In this document: positions 28,197 through 37,900 of the stretch, piece by piece
Position numbering within the stretch: position 1 is the stretch's first letter
Layout of the letters: every line of letters begins with the position of its first letter
From: Ricordea florida
Taxonomy: Eukaryota; Cnidaria; Anthozoa; Corallimorpharia; Ricordeidae
NCBI GenBank assembly: GCA_949710005.1
Contig: OX453285.1
Span: forward strand, 5,289,632 to 5,353,631
Reading direction: 5' to 3'
Length of the DNA: 64,000 nt
Position numbers and translations under genes: made by a program
The notes under the pieces: model-generated
What the model saw: only the letters and a program-made list of their open reading frames with translations
What the model was told of the DNA's origin: nothing
The model's database searches: none

Positions 28197-28793
28197 TTAA
28201 TGTGTGGGAGTGGTTAACTCTTTTAATAGCTCTGATCGAACTTCTCTTCTTATCTGTGACATGTTTAAGTTTTTTTCTGTATCTCTCCTAAATTTTTGTC
28301 TGATTTCTAGTTTTAGTTTTTGAAACTTTTCCAACTCTGCTAAAATTATAGAAAATTCTTGATCTGATATAACATTATCTTTCAATGCCTTTGAAACCAA
28401 GTCGTTAATGGTGTTTAATTTTGATTTTGCAATTGCAGCGGTTTGTTCGTGTTTACTAACTTTATTTGAAAGTCTTTTTGATGCTGCACCAAATCCAACA
28501 GATACTCCACCACAAATTCCGGCCACAACACCCAAAGGCACACCAACAACAGCGCCAAAACCAGTAAGAGAAGTTCCTAAACCGCTTGCAGATAGAATAA
28601 CTGAAAGCACCCCGCTACAAACACTGATTTTTGTAAATATTCCTCTTGCTCTATTATATTTTTTCCGTACTTCTTCGTAATGTTTAATTTCTCTCTCGAG
28701 ATTTTGTAATACTTCGCTTGATTTTTGTAGTCTGAAATTAATAGGATCTGGATTATTAGGCAAACCAGGGTAAATTCTATTGTATTCATCCAT
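28197..28793 (-). CDS. Coiled-coil / membrane-hairpin protein (unit B, 198 aa)
   Basis: Same length and layout as 14,790-15,386: coiled coil, glycine-rich hydrophobic segment (about 55-105), coiled coil. The second coiled coil is nearly unchanged, which indicates strong constraint. TCTTTAAA lies at 28,820-28,827. Confidence 0.65.
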   Translation of the reverse strand: MDEYNRIYPGLPNNPDPINFRLQKSSEVLQNLEREIKHYEEVRKKYNRARGIFTKISVCSGVLSVILSASGLGTSLTGFGAVVGVPLGVVAGICGGVSVGFGAASKRLSNKVSKHEQTAAIAKSKLNTINDLVSKALKDNVISDQEFSIILAELEKFQKLKLEIRQKFRRDTEKNLNMSQIRREVRSELLKELTTPTH

Positions 28794-28831
28794 ATTGTAT
28801 TTTACTGAACAGCATGATATCTTTAAATTTG

Positions 28832-30076
28832 TTACTTTCTCTTTTTTATACTTTCAACAAAATACAAAACCACAGCCATTATCAATAACCAAGCATTCTT
28901 ACCTAAAAATCCAATAACCTCGCCTGCTGTTTTGAATAGAAAGCTAACTATTGCGCCAACCATTCCTGGTAATATTTCCCCCAGTTTTTTACCAAGAGTT
29001 TTCAACCCATTACCAACACCTTTTCCTAAAGTAGATAGCCCTTTGGAAAGATTAGAAACTATAACTCCAATTATAAGACCAACAGCGCTAACAACAGCAA
29101 ATACTGTAAACCCATACTTTTTAAAGATGTATTTTAATCTCTCACGTAATGGTAAATTTTTTAGTATTTCTTCTTTTCGACTCTCAATATCTGATATTTG
29201 TTCTTCATTTAATATTGCATTCTTTCTAATTTGTTCTCTTAATTTATCAATCTCAGATTTTAATCGTTCTTTGCTTTGTTCTAAATTTGAAAAATTTAAT
29301 TTATCCTTCTTATATTTATCTATTTCTTCTTTGTGTAATTTTATTTCATCCAAAACTTTTTCTCTTTGTATTTTTAATTCTATATTATCTTTAACAGCTT
29401 TATCAAAAAGTCTTTTACCTTCAGAAGAGTCTCTTTCCATATTTTCTTTTTCTGCTATTTGTCTTTCAATTACTAAAGCAGACCTTCTTAATTTTTCTTC
29501 ATATTGGTTAATCTCCTCTGTACGAGTTGCTAAAAGCGATTCTATTCCTTGCACTGCATTAAGTAAATCATTATGTTGTTCATTAGCTTCATTCAATTGT
29601 GAAACGACATCATTATATTTATTCAACATGCTTTCATAATCAGCACCTAGAGCTTTTCTCATTGTTTTTGGTAAATCTTCAAGCTTAAGATTTCCATCTT
29701 TATCAACCACTGTATGCGGCGCGGCATTAGTCCTATTACTAAATCTAACGATTAAACTACCATCTTCCCCAAATGTTACATTAAATGTTACGTCATCAGG
29801 ATTGTAATTTGGAAAATAACGTTTGAGTTTTTTACCCGCTTCTTGCCTTCTATCATATTCCTCATCTCTTTCTCTAATATTTGCTGGGTTTTTCTCTTCA
29901 TCTTTTATTTCCCATTGAAGCCTTTTTCTTTCAGCCATATATTCTGAATAACCAAGATAGCCTTGATCAATAGTTGTAGATGTATTTGGACTTTGGTAAA
30001 ATGTGTTATCACCATCATCATCATTATCATCATCTTTTGGTAAATCCTCTAATGGTATATCTCCTCCTTCTGCCAT
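28832..30076 (-). CDS. Coiled-coil protein with membrane-active C-terminus (unit B, 414 aa)
   Basis: A short acidic start (MAEGGDIPLEDLPKDDDNDD) precedes a long coiled coil (about 155-310) and the same C-terminal hydrophobic/amphipathic domain as the unit A protein (GKGVGNGLKTLGKKLGEILP, then FLGKNAWLLIMAVVLYFVES). It is 83 residues longer than the unit A protein, entirely through the middle. Only the two ends are homologous by eye, so the coiled-coil rod was replaced or diverged rapidly while the membrane domain stayed fixed. TCTTTAAA lies at 30,101-30,108. Confidence 0.65.
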   Translation of the reverse strand: MAEGGDIPLEDLPKDDDNDDDGDNTFYQSPNTSTTIDQGYLGYSEYMAERKRLQWEIKDEEKNPANIRERDEEYDRRQEAGKKLKRYFPNYNPDDVTFNVTFGEDGSLIVRFSNRTNAAPHTVVDKDGNLKLEDLPKTMRKALGADYESMLNKYNDVVSQLNEANEQHNDLLNAVQGIESLLATRTEEINQYEEKLRRSALVIERQIAEKENMERDSSEGKRLFDKAVKDNIELKIQREKVLDEIKLHKEEIDKYKKDKLNFSNLEQSKERLKSEIDKLREQIRKNAILNEEQISDIESRKEEILKNLPLRERLKYIFKKYGFTVFAVVSAVGLIIGVIVSNLSKGLSTLGKGVGNGLKTLGKKLGEILPGMVGAIVSFLFKTAGEVIGFLGKNAWLLIMAVVLYFVESIKKRK

Positions 30077-30126
30077 GATTTTTTACTCAACAGTAAGAAA
30101 TCTTTAAATTGAACACAGTGAAGTAT

Positions 30127-30519
30127 CTATAAAAATTTACTAGTCATATAACCTAAAGCCAACATACCACCACCTACATATGCCATTTCACCCATCTTTT
30201 GATTGTTACTGGGCCTATAATAATCAGAGAATTTAGGTTCTTGCATTTGTTCATATAATGCAAATTGTTCATTTGTGGTTGAAATATTTTTTGATGCTTG
30301 ATATTTTTCATCTTTTTTCTTTATTTTCCAATCCATTAGTTTCTGTCTATTTTTCTGATATTCTGCATAATCTCTTTGATATTTTTCCATTGCTTTATCG
30401 TGTCTTATTTTTTCTGTATCAGTTTTATCGCCTGATAAATATTTTGCAAGATATGATCCGCCAACAAATGTTGTTGCATTCAATATAGCTCCTCCAATCA
30501 TAAATGCTATTGTTGCCAT
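30127..30519 (-). CDS. Small membrane protein (unit B, 130 aa)
   Basis: Counterpart of 16,462-16,854, with terminal hydrophobic segments and conserved DTEKIRHDKAMEKYQRDYAEY and EPKFSDYY. The promoter-like ATTTAGAGGA again lies inside the upstream gene's 3' end. Confidence 0.65.
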   Translation of the reverse strand: MATIAFMIGGAILNATTFVGGSYLAKYLSGDKTDTEKIRHDKAMEKYQRDYAEYQKNRQKLMDWKIKKKDEKYQASKNISTTNEQFALYEQMQEPKFSDYYRPSNNQKMGEMAYVGGGMLALGYMTSKFL

Positions 30520-30531
30520 TTTTTATATTCG

Positions 30532-30750
30532 TTAATTTGGAAGTATCTTTTGTTCCTCTAAATATGTTTTTAGATACATACTACCCGATAATACAGCGAC
30601 CCATTTTGCATAATTTGTAATACTTGAGGATGGGTCGTTCATAAATGATTCTTTCATCATCTTTTTAGCTACATACCCAACTCCAGCCGCTAATCCGATA
30701 AGGACTGCGGAATCAGTAACAGTTTTCACAAGTTTATTTTCGTTTGACAT
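30532..30750 (-). CDS. Small two-helix membrane protein (unit B, 72 aa)
   Basis: Counterpart of 16,861-17,079 with only a handful of substitutions. Two hydrophobic segments, conserved DPSSSITNYAKWVAVLSGSM. An ACTTTTAA box lies about 25 bp upstream of the start. Confidence 0.7.
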   Translation of the reverse strand: MSNENKLVKTVTDSAVLIGLAAGVGYVAKKMMKESFMNDPSSSITNYAKWVAVLSGSMYLKTYLEEQKILPN

Positions 30751-30818
30751 GATTTTTTACTACATCAGTAAGAAACTTTTAAATGACTTTATGTAGTAAA
30801 AAAAAAAATAATTAGTAA

Positions 30819-31307
30819 TTACATCATTCCAATTTTTGGACGATCTAGGGGTTGTGCTTGAGTATTTGTTTGCGGATTATGAACCTTTATGGGTGGGGCT
30901 TGAAAAGGTTGCGGTATTTGTGGTACTTGTGATAAATCAGGTATTCTGTTTTTATATTCAGTGTGTCCATCTCTAGCTTTTTCCTGATATCTCATAAAAA
31001 GATCAAATGCTGTAAACCCTAATCCAACAACAGATAAAACAGTAGTAAAAGATAATTCTGGTAGCCATGATTTTGATTCACTATATGTATTTTCATTTTG
31101 CTCTTCTTCCTGTTTTATTTTTTCTTTGCGTTTCATCTCCCTGGCTAATGCTTCTTTTGCTTTTTTATTATATTCGGCTAATTTCTTACCAGCTTCTACT
31201 TTTTTAGGATTTTTTTCTCGTTTTTTAGTATCTTTATTTTCTGGTTTGGGATCAGCTGTAATTTGTTCCGTTTCACCTCGATCAACTTGTTCATTTTCTT
31301 CAGACAT
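30819..31307 (-). CDS. Lysine-rich single-pass membrane protein (unit B, 162 aa)
   Basis: Counterpart of 17,123-17,548. The start at 31,307 (MSEENEQV) is preferred over an upstream in-frame ATG because the TCTTTAGA box (about 31,330-31,337) lies just upstream of it. The basic region, LPELSFTTVLSVVGLGFTAF membrane segment and proline-rich tail are conserved; the tail is about 20 residues longer here. Confidence 0.65.
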   Translation of the reverse strand: MSEENEQVDRGETEQITADPKPENKDTKKREKNPKKVEAGKKLAEYNKKAKEALAREMKRKEKIKQEEEQNENTYSESKSWLPELSFTTVLSVVGLGFTAFDLFMRYQEKARDGHTEYKNRIPDLSQVPQIPQPFQAPPIKVHNPQTNTQAQPLDRPKIGMM

Positions 31308-31341
31308 TATTTTACATATCATTAAGAAATCTTTAGACCAC

Positions 31342-31932
31342 TTAGTAGACAGTATCAGTACCGCTAGCATCTTGCTCAGTTTTGTTAGAATCATTTGTAT
31401 TAGTACTTGTAACTTGTTGTATTTTTCCTATTTTAACATGCTTAGCAACCTGAAATATACCGCTAGCAAGTGCCGCCAATCTTCCTGCTTTCAATGCTAA
31501 GAGCCCTACAATGTTTGTTAGTTCGCGATTAACCAAATCATCATTCTTCAAATCCACACAAAGAGCTTCTATATCATCAACCGGAACTAAATATGAAATA
31601 AGTTTGGAAACTAATTGAAGGGATGAATCAACCAATCCTCCGTTAATTTTTTTACCCATTACCGCTTGATATCGATTAAAATATTTTTCTACATCTTTTT
31701 CTGTTAATTTTTTTATATCGCCCAAACTCATTTCAACTCCTAAATATTCCTTTGTGGTTCCAAGAGCAGCGAGAATAGCTAGTGATTCTTGTTTAATTTC
31801 AATATCATCAGATTTTACATTGTCTTTTACCTCAGATTGTTCTTCTATATCGGCGGAGCCGGGCCCGCCTTCCAGGCGGATATAATCTTCCGGCCCTGCC
31901 GGGGAGAGCTTCGCTCGATCAACTTCTGTCAT
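31342..31932 (-). CDS. Conserved helical protein next to the packaging ATPase (unit B, 196 aa)
   Basis: Counterpart of 17,583-18,098 with a conserved core (LAILAALGTTKEYLGVEMSL onward). The N-terminal ~30 residues differ because GC-rich palindromic sequence (31,851-31,920) lies inside the coding region, in frame, adding glycine/proline-rich residues. This is the only strongly GC-rich patch in the gene. The remaining length difference is in the C-terminal tail. Confidence 0.65.
   Translation of the reverse strand: MTEVDRAKLSPAGPEDYIRLEGGPGSADIEEQSEVKDNVKSDDIEIKQESLAILAALGTTKEYLGVEMSLGDIKKLTEKDVEKYFNRYQAVMGKKINGGLVDSSLQLVSKLISYLVPVDDIEALCVDLKNDDLVNRELTNIVGLLALKAGRLAALASGIFQVAKHVKIGKIQQVTSTNTNDSNKTEQDASGTDTVY
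31851..31884. repeat. GC-rich palindromic insert 1 (inside unit B coding sequence)
   Basis: CGGCGGAGCCGGGCCCG followed by a 6-bp stem, 3-base loop hairpin (CCGCCT-TCC-AGGCGG) and ATATA. The same 17-bp head and the same hairpin geometry occur at 33,917-33,950. A further GC-rich hairpin (CCGGCCCTGCCGG) follows at about 31,890-31,902. Confidence 0.7.
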
Positions 31933-31958
31933 CTTTTATGGTGACACATAGGTTATTT

Positions 31959-32585
31959 TTAAATCACTTCAGGTATCTCCAAATAACAATTGAATGGGTA
32001 TCGCAAACTTAAACATAGCCTAGAATATTTTTCAGTTTTCAGGAGATGCATAAACTTTTTACCTAATTCGTAATCCAAATCGCCTCCATAATCTTCGAAA
32101 AACATCTTCATACCTTTTTGTGATGGGTTATGGAAAGTAACAACACAAGCTACATTTTCACGGAATGGTTTTGCTATGGATGTTAATTGCTGAGTGAGAA
32201 CCCAAACTGATAATCCATGATGTCTTCCGGAGAATGCTAAATCTATAAACTTGTTTGATCTTTTCTTCAAATCATTAGAAACGGCACAATCATCTAAAAT
32301 TATTAATGTATTTGTTCCAGAGAATAAAGTTTGACAATCATTTAACAATTCATTAATCTCATCTACATTACTTGCATCTGGTGACAATACAAAGAAACGT
32401 TTATCTCCTCGAGCAAAATTATGATATGTTTTATTCTTAGCATAGGTTGGGCATATTAAAACAATATAATCAAAAATTTTCCGGAATGGTCCTCTTAGCT
32501 GATTGATGAGATACTTTGTTTTTCCACAATTTGTTGGGCCGGTTATGATACAATGGAATGGTATTTTTTCTCGTAGTTCTTCCAT
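31959..32585 (-). CDS. A32-like genome-packaging ATPase (unit B)
   Basis: A 208 aa protein with Walker A GPTNCGKT (16-23), Walker B LIILDD (94-99) and TQQ (131-133). About 90% identical to the unit A copy, which indicates that both were kept under selection or diverged recently. Packages the linear genome into capsids in related viruses. A TTTTTAAA box lies near 32,609. Confidence 0.88.
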   Translation of the reverse strand: MEELREKIPFHCIITGPTNCGKTKYLINQLRGPFRKIFDYIVLICPTYAKNKTYHNFARGDKRFFVLSPDASNVDEINELLNDCQTLFSGTNTLIILDDCAVSNDLKKRSNKFIDLAFSGRHHGLSVWVLTQQLTSIAKPFRENVACVVTFHNPSQKGMKMFFEDYGGDLDYELGKKFMHLLKTEKYSRLCLSLRYPFNCYLEIPEVI

Positions 32586-32616
32586 GATTTTTGTATCATA
32601 ACATAAGGTTTTTAAA

Positions 32617-33855
32617 TTAGTACTTAATTGATCTCAAACCTGAATTCATTATTTCCATCATTGCGTCAGCTACAACAAACATATGGCATGTTATTATTCC
32701 AGATCCACTTTGTTTTCTTTTAATTTCTAGTTTTACACCATCTTGTGTATTGTTTAATGCAAGTCCGCCACCATGAATACCATTATCTGGGTGAGTTCTC
32801 ATATCAACCCAAAGAGCAAACTTATCAGCATAAAAATCCTTTTCCTTTACCGACTGCCTCCCTTCGGTCAGTCCAAAACGTTTCTTTACTGACTCCCACA
32901 GATCTGATGGTATCATTCCTTTAGAGTATAAACGATTTGGTACACCATCAACATCTATATTAATCGAGGTTATGCCTGGATTGTAAAAATTCTCAGAGTT
33001 GCGTGCTCCTGCTGCGAATGGTAATGTAAACAAACATAATATCCCTGTCATTGATCTTCTAGGTAAATTAATATGCTGATTGATAACACCATCACCACCT
33101 ATTGAAAAGGTAAAAGTTTTGTGTAGAGTAACATTTTCATAAAAGAATCCTTTTCCAACCTGATAAGCTGCTTGTGCCTCACGAGCCAAGTATTCGCTTG
33201 AAATGGAAGAATATTCTAACTCAAGGTTTTTGATTGAATAAGATGGAGTCTTAGTAGTGTCAGAATAAACAACAATATCATTAATTGGAGCAAGTGTAAT
33301 CTCAAATATTAGATGATGATCTAGAGCTTTTGGGTAAAAAACTCCATGATCGTTTAGAATAGGATGGTTTAGTGGTATGCGATACTTGGTGTTATGTACT
33401 GATGCAAGAGTCACTGCCTTAACATCTTGTGTTTTCTTATCACCTGCATTTGTCCTAAGCTTTCTCATGTTTTCAGAAGAAATACCTTGTTTTAATCTAT
33501 CTTCGCGTTCTTCATCTGTTAAGAATAAATCATGATATGTTTGAAATAAATCGTATCTTTGAGTATCCTGTAATGTTTCACCTCCAAAAAGAACTCTAAG
33601 TCTAGATACAAGATTACTACCTACATTATTCACGAGTGTGTTATTAGCATGCCCATCTACATCTAAATCAAATAGTAGAGATACACTTCCTGGCACAATC
33701 ACTAAATTCTCAGAAAGTTTTGGCATATTTATATATAATGTTTCTCCGGGGCTAGCAGATGATGGATTGAGAGTAATTCGATTCATTGTTGATTCTGCTT
33801 TCAAACCAAATGGCTCTCTAGGAATTCTGTTTGGATTAATTTTTTCAGACGTCAT
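32617..33855 (-). CDS. Major capsid protein (unit B, 412 aa)
   Basis: The complete capsid gene of the element. Landmarks in order: MNRITLNPSSASPGETLYIN (24-43), NNVGSNLVSRLRVLFGGETL (76-95), YDLFQTYHDLFLTDEEREDR (101-120), NHPILNDHGVFYPKALDHH (~165), INQHINLPRRSMTG (~270), GARNSENFYNPGI (~290), GGLALNNTQDGVKLEIKRK (~370) and a final GLRSIKY. Strand-rich, no membrane segments. Size and position between the ATPase and integrase fit the double jelly-roll capsid protein of Polintons, which shares the fold of adenovirus hexon. TCTTTAAA is at 33,882-33,889. Intact here; truncated in unit A. Confidence 0.8.
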   Translation of the reverse strand: MTSEKINPNRIPREPFGLKAESTMNRITLNPSSASPGETLYINMPKLSENLVIVPGSVSLLFDLDVDGHANNTLVNNVGSNLVSRLRVLFGGETLQDTQRYDLFQTYHDLFLTDEEREDRLKQGISSENMRKLRTNAGDKKTQDVKAVTLASVHNTKYRIPLNHPILNDHGVFYPKALDHHLIFEITLAPINDIVVYSDTTKTPSYSIKNLELEYSSISSEYLAREAQAAYQVGKGFFYENVTLHKTFTFSIGGDGVINQHINLPRRSMTGILCLFTLPFAAGARNSENFYNPGITSINIDVDGVPNRLYSKGMIPSDLWESVKKRFGLTEGRQSVKEKDFYADKFALWVDMRTHPDNGIHGGGLALNNTQDGVKLEIKRKQSGSGIITCHMFVVADAMMEIMNSGLRSIKY

Positions 33856-33888
33856 TGTAATTTATAAGATACTTTGGTTAATCTTTAA
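33856..33888. promoter_or_regulatory. Divergent capsid/integrase intergenic region
   Basis: Only 33 bp separate the two start codons. The TCTTTAAA box (complement TTTAAAGA) at 33,882-33,889 is positioned for the capsid gene, about 27 bp from its ATG, and overlaps the integrase start codon. This region was deleted in unit A. Confidence 0.6.
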
Positions 33889-34920
33889 ATGAGTAACGAA
33901 AAGATATCAAAAATACCGGCGGAGCCGGGCCCGACTTTAAGTCGGATATATTATTCAACTGAAGGATATTGGAAAGGATATTCTGCAATTCCTAAATTAG
34001 CTGAGAAGGCGAAAGTAAGTGAAGATGAAGCAAAACAATGGTTAGAGAAACAAGCAATATGGCAAATTTATCTTCCAGCTCCCAAGTATATACCAAGACC
34101 ACACTGGACTGTAGAAAAACCTAATCAGATTCATCAAGCAGATTTATTATTTTTACCGCATGATAGAGTTGGAAGAAAAACATTTAAATATGCATTAGTT
34201 GTGGTTGATGTGGCAAGTAGATACAAAGATGCTGAAGCATTAACCACAAAAGAAAGTCATGAGATATCCAAAGCTTTTGAAAAAATATATTCTAGAAGAT
34301 TGAAATACCCTAAAACATTAATGGTCGATCCTGGAAGAGAATTTATGGGTGAAGTTAGTAAACTCATGAATTATCATAATGCGAAAATACAGAGAAGTGA
34401 AGCAGGAAATCATAGAGCTCAAGCATTTGTTGAAAACGCAAACAGAATATTAGGAGAAAGATTATTTAGTCATCAATATGCGCAAGAAATGGTAAGTGAT
34501 GCCCGATCAAGAGTATGGGTGAAAAGATTACCAGATATTTTGAAAACTTTGAATAATACACCAACGAGAATAACCGGTAAAGAACCTGATAAGGCTATAA
34601 AACAGAAGGAGGTTGATATTGAACCTAAAAAGTATAATCGAGTTGTTGGTCTTGATGAGGTTAGATTGTCTCCTTATGTTAACGTTAGATATTTATTATT
34701 TCCCGGCGAACTTGAAGGCGGTGAAAAAAGGAGATCAACTGATCCTATTTGGAGTATTAAAGTTTATAATATTTATAAAAGTATAATTTCACATAATCAA
34801 CCGGTTTTATATTATTTGACTGATGGACCTAAGCGTGGTTTTGTCAGGGAAGAATTACAAGTTATTCCTTATGATACGCAGTTACCACCTAATTCTGTTT
34901 TAGAGGGCTCCGCCCGATAA
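33889..34920 (+). CDS. Retroviral-type (RVE) integrase (unit B, 343 aa)
   Basis: Joins the linear genome to host DNA. The DDE triad is visible: D85 (HQADLLFL), D147 (LMVDPGREF) and E182 (AFVENANRIL), with 34 residues between the last two (D,D35E spacing). The N-terminal region (YYSTEGYWKGYSAI..WLEKQAIWQIY) is typical of Polinton integrases. The C-terminal ~100 residues (KVYNIYKSIISHNQPVLYYL, GFVREELQVI) resemble an SH3/chromo-like DNA-binding domain. Codons 10-20 are encoded by a GC-rich palindromic insert, so the true start could lie slightly downstream. The 3' end overlaps the convergent polymerase gene by about 50 bp. Looks functional. Confidence 0.9.
   Translation: MSNEKISKIPAEPGPTLSRIYYSTEGYWKGYSAIPKLAEKAKVSEDEAKQWLEKQAIWQIYLPAPKYIPRPHWTVEKPNQIHQADLLFLPHDRVGRKTFKYALVVVDVASRYKDAEALTTKESHEISKAFEKIYSRRLKYPKTLMVDPGREFMGEVSKLMNYHNAKIQRSEAGNHRAQAFVENANRILGERLFSHQYAQEMVSDARSRVWVKRLPDILKTLNNTPTRITGKEPDKAIKQKEVDIEPKKYNRVVGLDEVRLSPYVNVRYLLFPGELEGGEKRRSTDPIWSIKVYNIYKSIISHNQPVLYYLTDGPKRGFVREELQVIPYDTQLPPNSVLEGSAR
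33917..33950. repeat. GC-rich palindromic insert 2 (inside integrase 5' end)
   Basis: Same head as insert 1 (CGGCGGAGCCGGGCCCG), then CCGACT-TTA-AGTCGG and ATATA. Compared with insert 1 one stem pair changed from C-G to A-T on both sides, keeping the hairpin. The reading frame passes through (residues PAEPGP...). Confidence 0.7.
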
Positions 34921-37900
34921 TGTCCATATGGAAGAGTATGTTTTCCATCTTTACAAATGATTCTCTTATCATCATCAGCAGATAGTGCAACTTTATTAAC
35001 AGTTTCAGTATAAACAAAATGCTTATAACTTCTTATTACAGGCATTTCTCTCATCTGCTTTGCTTTGCTATCCAAACATTCCTTGTAATCATCAAATCTT
35101 ATACTATTTTCTACAACTGATTTTTTCATTCCTTTATCCTTTTTTATCTCTTCACCACCATCCATCCTGAAAGCGTATAGCTTAGCTCGTAGACCAACAA
35201 ATTCGGTTATTATTCTTCCACCAGCTTCATCTTTAAACTTGCCAATTACTTTTTTGTTTACGCCTGTCTCAATGCCTGACGGATGATTTTTAGGGTAATT
35301 GCTGGTGTCAAACATTTCTCTAACATCGAGGCTTATATCCTTATAGAAATCCTCAGTTTCTATATCATATACAAGACTATCCGTATCTGTCATAAGTAAT
35401 TTAGCTTTTTCACCATATTTTGGTTTAATATAATTATAATGAAAGTCATACATCATTGCTTTACTTATATCTAAAATACACATTCCTAAGTAAATAGGTT
35501 TATTGTATTTTATATGTGTTTTATTCATATGAACCGCCATAAGATTTTCAGAAAAAATAGTACGACGATTATAGTTAGCTTTTGATATTAATTTTCTTGC
35601 TTCTTTCTCATTTGTTACTAATCTTATATCAACCCTTTTTCTAAGATTTTCCATTGTTTTACCAAATACAGAGTTGTTCATGAGTTTGAAGAAATCTTTT
35701 TCAAAGTCGTTTTTCGCTTGTGCTCTCAATTTTGTATTCAAATCTATGTAAGGTTTTAACCACGCAGACTCTTCAAATGTAATTCCTCTGTGAATCTTTG
35801 TTACTTCTAATCCTAGACTTTCATATTTTTTTAGAGTTTCATGATGTATAACATAATTTTTCTTATTGTTAAGGTTTGGTATTAATTTCTCAACCCTATT
35901 AACCTTAATTCTTTCTGGGGCAAGCGGGTAGTCACTATGTAAATCATGAAGATGTTGTGGATATTTTAAATCAACCTCTAATATACATGAAATATTTTTC
36001 CAGTTTTTTAGTTCTTTTTCACTCATCCATTTTAAATCATGAGTTGGGAGTGGTTCACTCATTGCTCCACCATATAAGTTGTTTGCATCGAGATATTCTA
36101 TATAATTTGTTTGTATGTTTGGATCATATTCTTTCATGTATGGGTTATTTGCTTTAGCATATCTGTTTGATATTTGAGCTATACCACCTCGAACTCCTTT
36201 CTCAATCATAATTAGCATATCAATATCATTTATCATCTCCAATTCAATTTTGGTTAACTTTAACATTGCATCCCAAGCCAGACCCGGTGCAGTATAATAC
36301 CAAGCAGGGTCCAAACTATAATTACTTTGGCAAACATCTCTAAAGTTTTCAAAAACATCTGCTAATAATAACACATCGGACTGGAGATATAGATTGAGGT
36401 AATCTCGCATTGTTTTCATATTAAAAGTTTCCCATACCTTTTTAGCATGTTTGTAATCATCTTCTGAAATATCTTCACCTCTAAGTTTTGAGTAAAAAGC
36501 TTCCTTTGGTGGAAGTTGGGTTTCGTTTAATTTATCAAAATCATCAAGCCAATCATATGGGAATACACCCTTTCTCAATAATAACTTTAATTCTTCGTCT
36601 ACAAAATACTTTGTAATTTCATGTAGGTTTTTATCTGTTGGATTAAGACACCTACTTCCTTTTATTACGCCTTTACAAACATCGCACTTTCCACATTTAG
36701 TAAGATTACTAGACAAACTATCAAGACTGGACGACATAAATTTTAATGAATCAATGAACCTTATATCTCTCTTAACATCTATCATCTTATCACTTTCTTT
36801 ATCTTTGTAGGTATCAACCACAATCTCTTTTGAGAAAGAAATATACTTTTCCTCATTATTTGGTATAAGTTTTATTTTACCTTCAGTTTTAGCAAGATTA
36901 TTAATAAATAGATGAGCATCATACCCCGATAAATTGTGAATTATAACTGGAAAGAATTTTGGAATCTTATAATTTAAATTGCATTCATTATGTGCCGCGC
37001 CTCTATACTTTCCTGTAAGATGACAGTGATCTATTACCTTATCTTCACCCAATTCTTTCTCACATATATGACAATGAGTTGCGTTTTCATAGTTTATTTT
37101 TTCATATTCGATCATATTCTTCTTATTAAACTTTTTGAATCTTTTTACATTATAACTAATACAATCTTTATAAATTTTCCTAAATTCTTTTTCTAGGTAT
37201 TCAACAAATTTCTGTGCCACATCATCTTCTGAAGATTTAGCCGTATATCTATAAAATTTTGATTTACATATATTTTCATTAAAACTCTTAATATAACAAC
37301 CAAATGCAACGGGTTTGTGTGTTTGATATTTATTTGTAAAACTTTTGCTTTTATCCAAGGGCTCATTATTTTTTATTTTTTCCAAAATACACTCAAAGTC
37401 TGCGTATGCTACAAAAGGTATTCTCATTTTTTTAACAAAATTTCTAAAAGAAAGAAAACATGGACTACCATCTTTATTTTTTAACATATCAATTCTTGCT
37501 TCATTGTATAAATAACAATATCCTTCATGCTTTTCTAATGAGCTTTTTAAGTGAAAATGATGCAAACAATTATCACAAAAGTACAACTTACATTTACGTT
37601 TAGTAACTTGTCTGCGTATAAGCGCACTAATATTCTTTATTAAAACAAAGTGTTTATTTGTCTCTTCATCTTTATTTATCTCTTCATCTTTATTTTCTTC
37701 TGTTAATAAAAGTAATCTAATCAATTTAAATCCGCGTTTACTACTTCTTTTTATAGGATATACTCCTATTTTCTCATCATAACCATATATAGCGATATCA
37801 TAATCATTTTGGTTTTCAAAATTAACAACATCTTGTATTGTGCTTGGGAAATTAATTCCATCCCAATTAAAATTCTTTGATTGTTCTTTCAATTCTTTAG

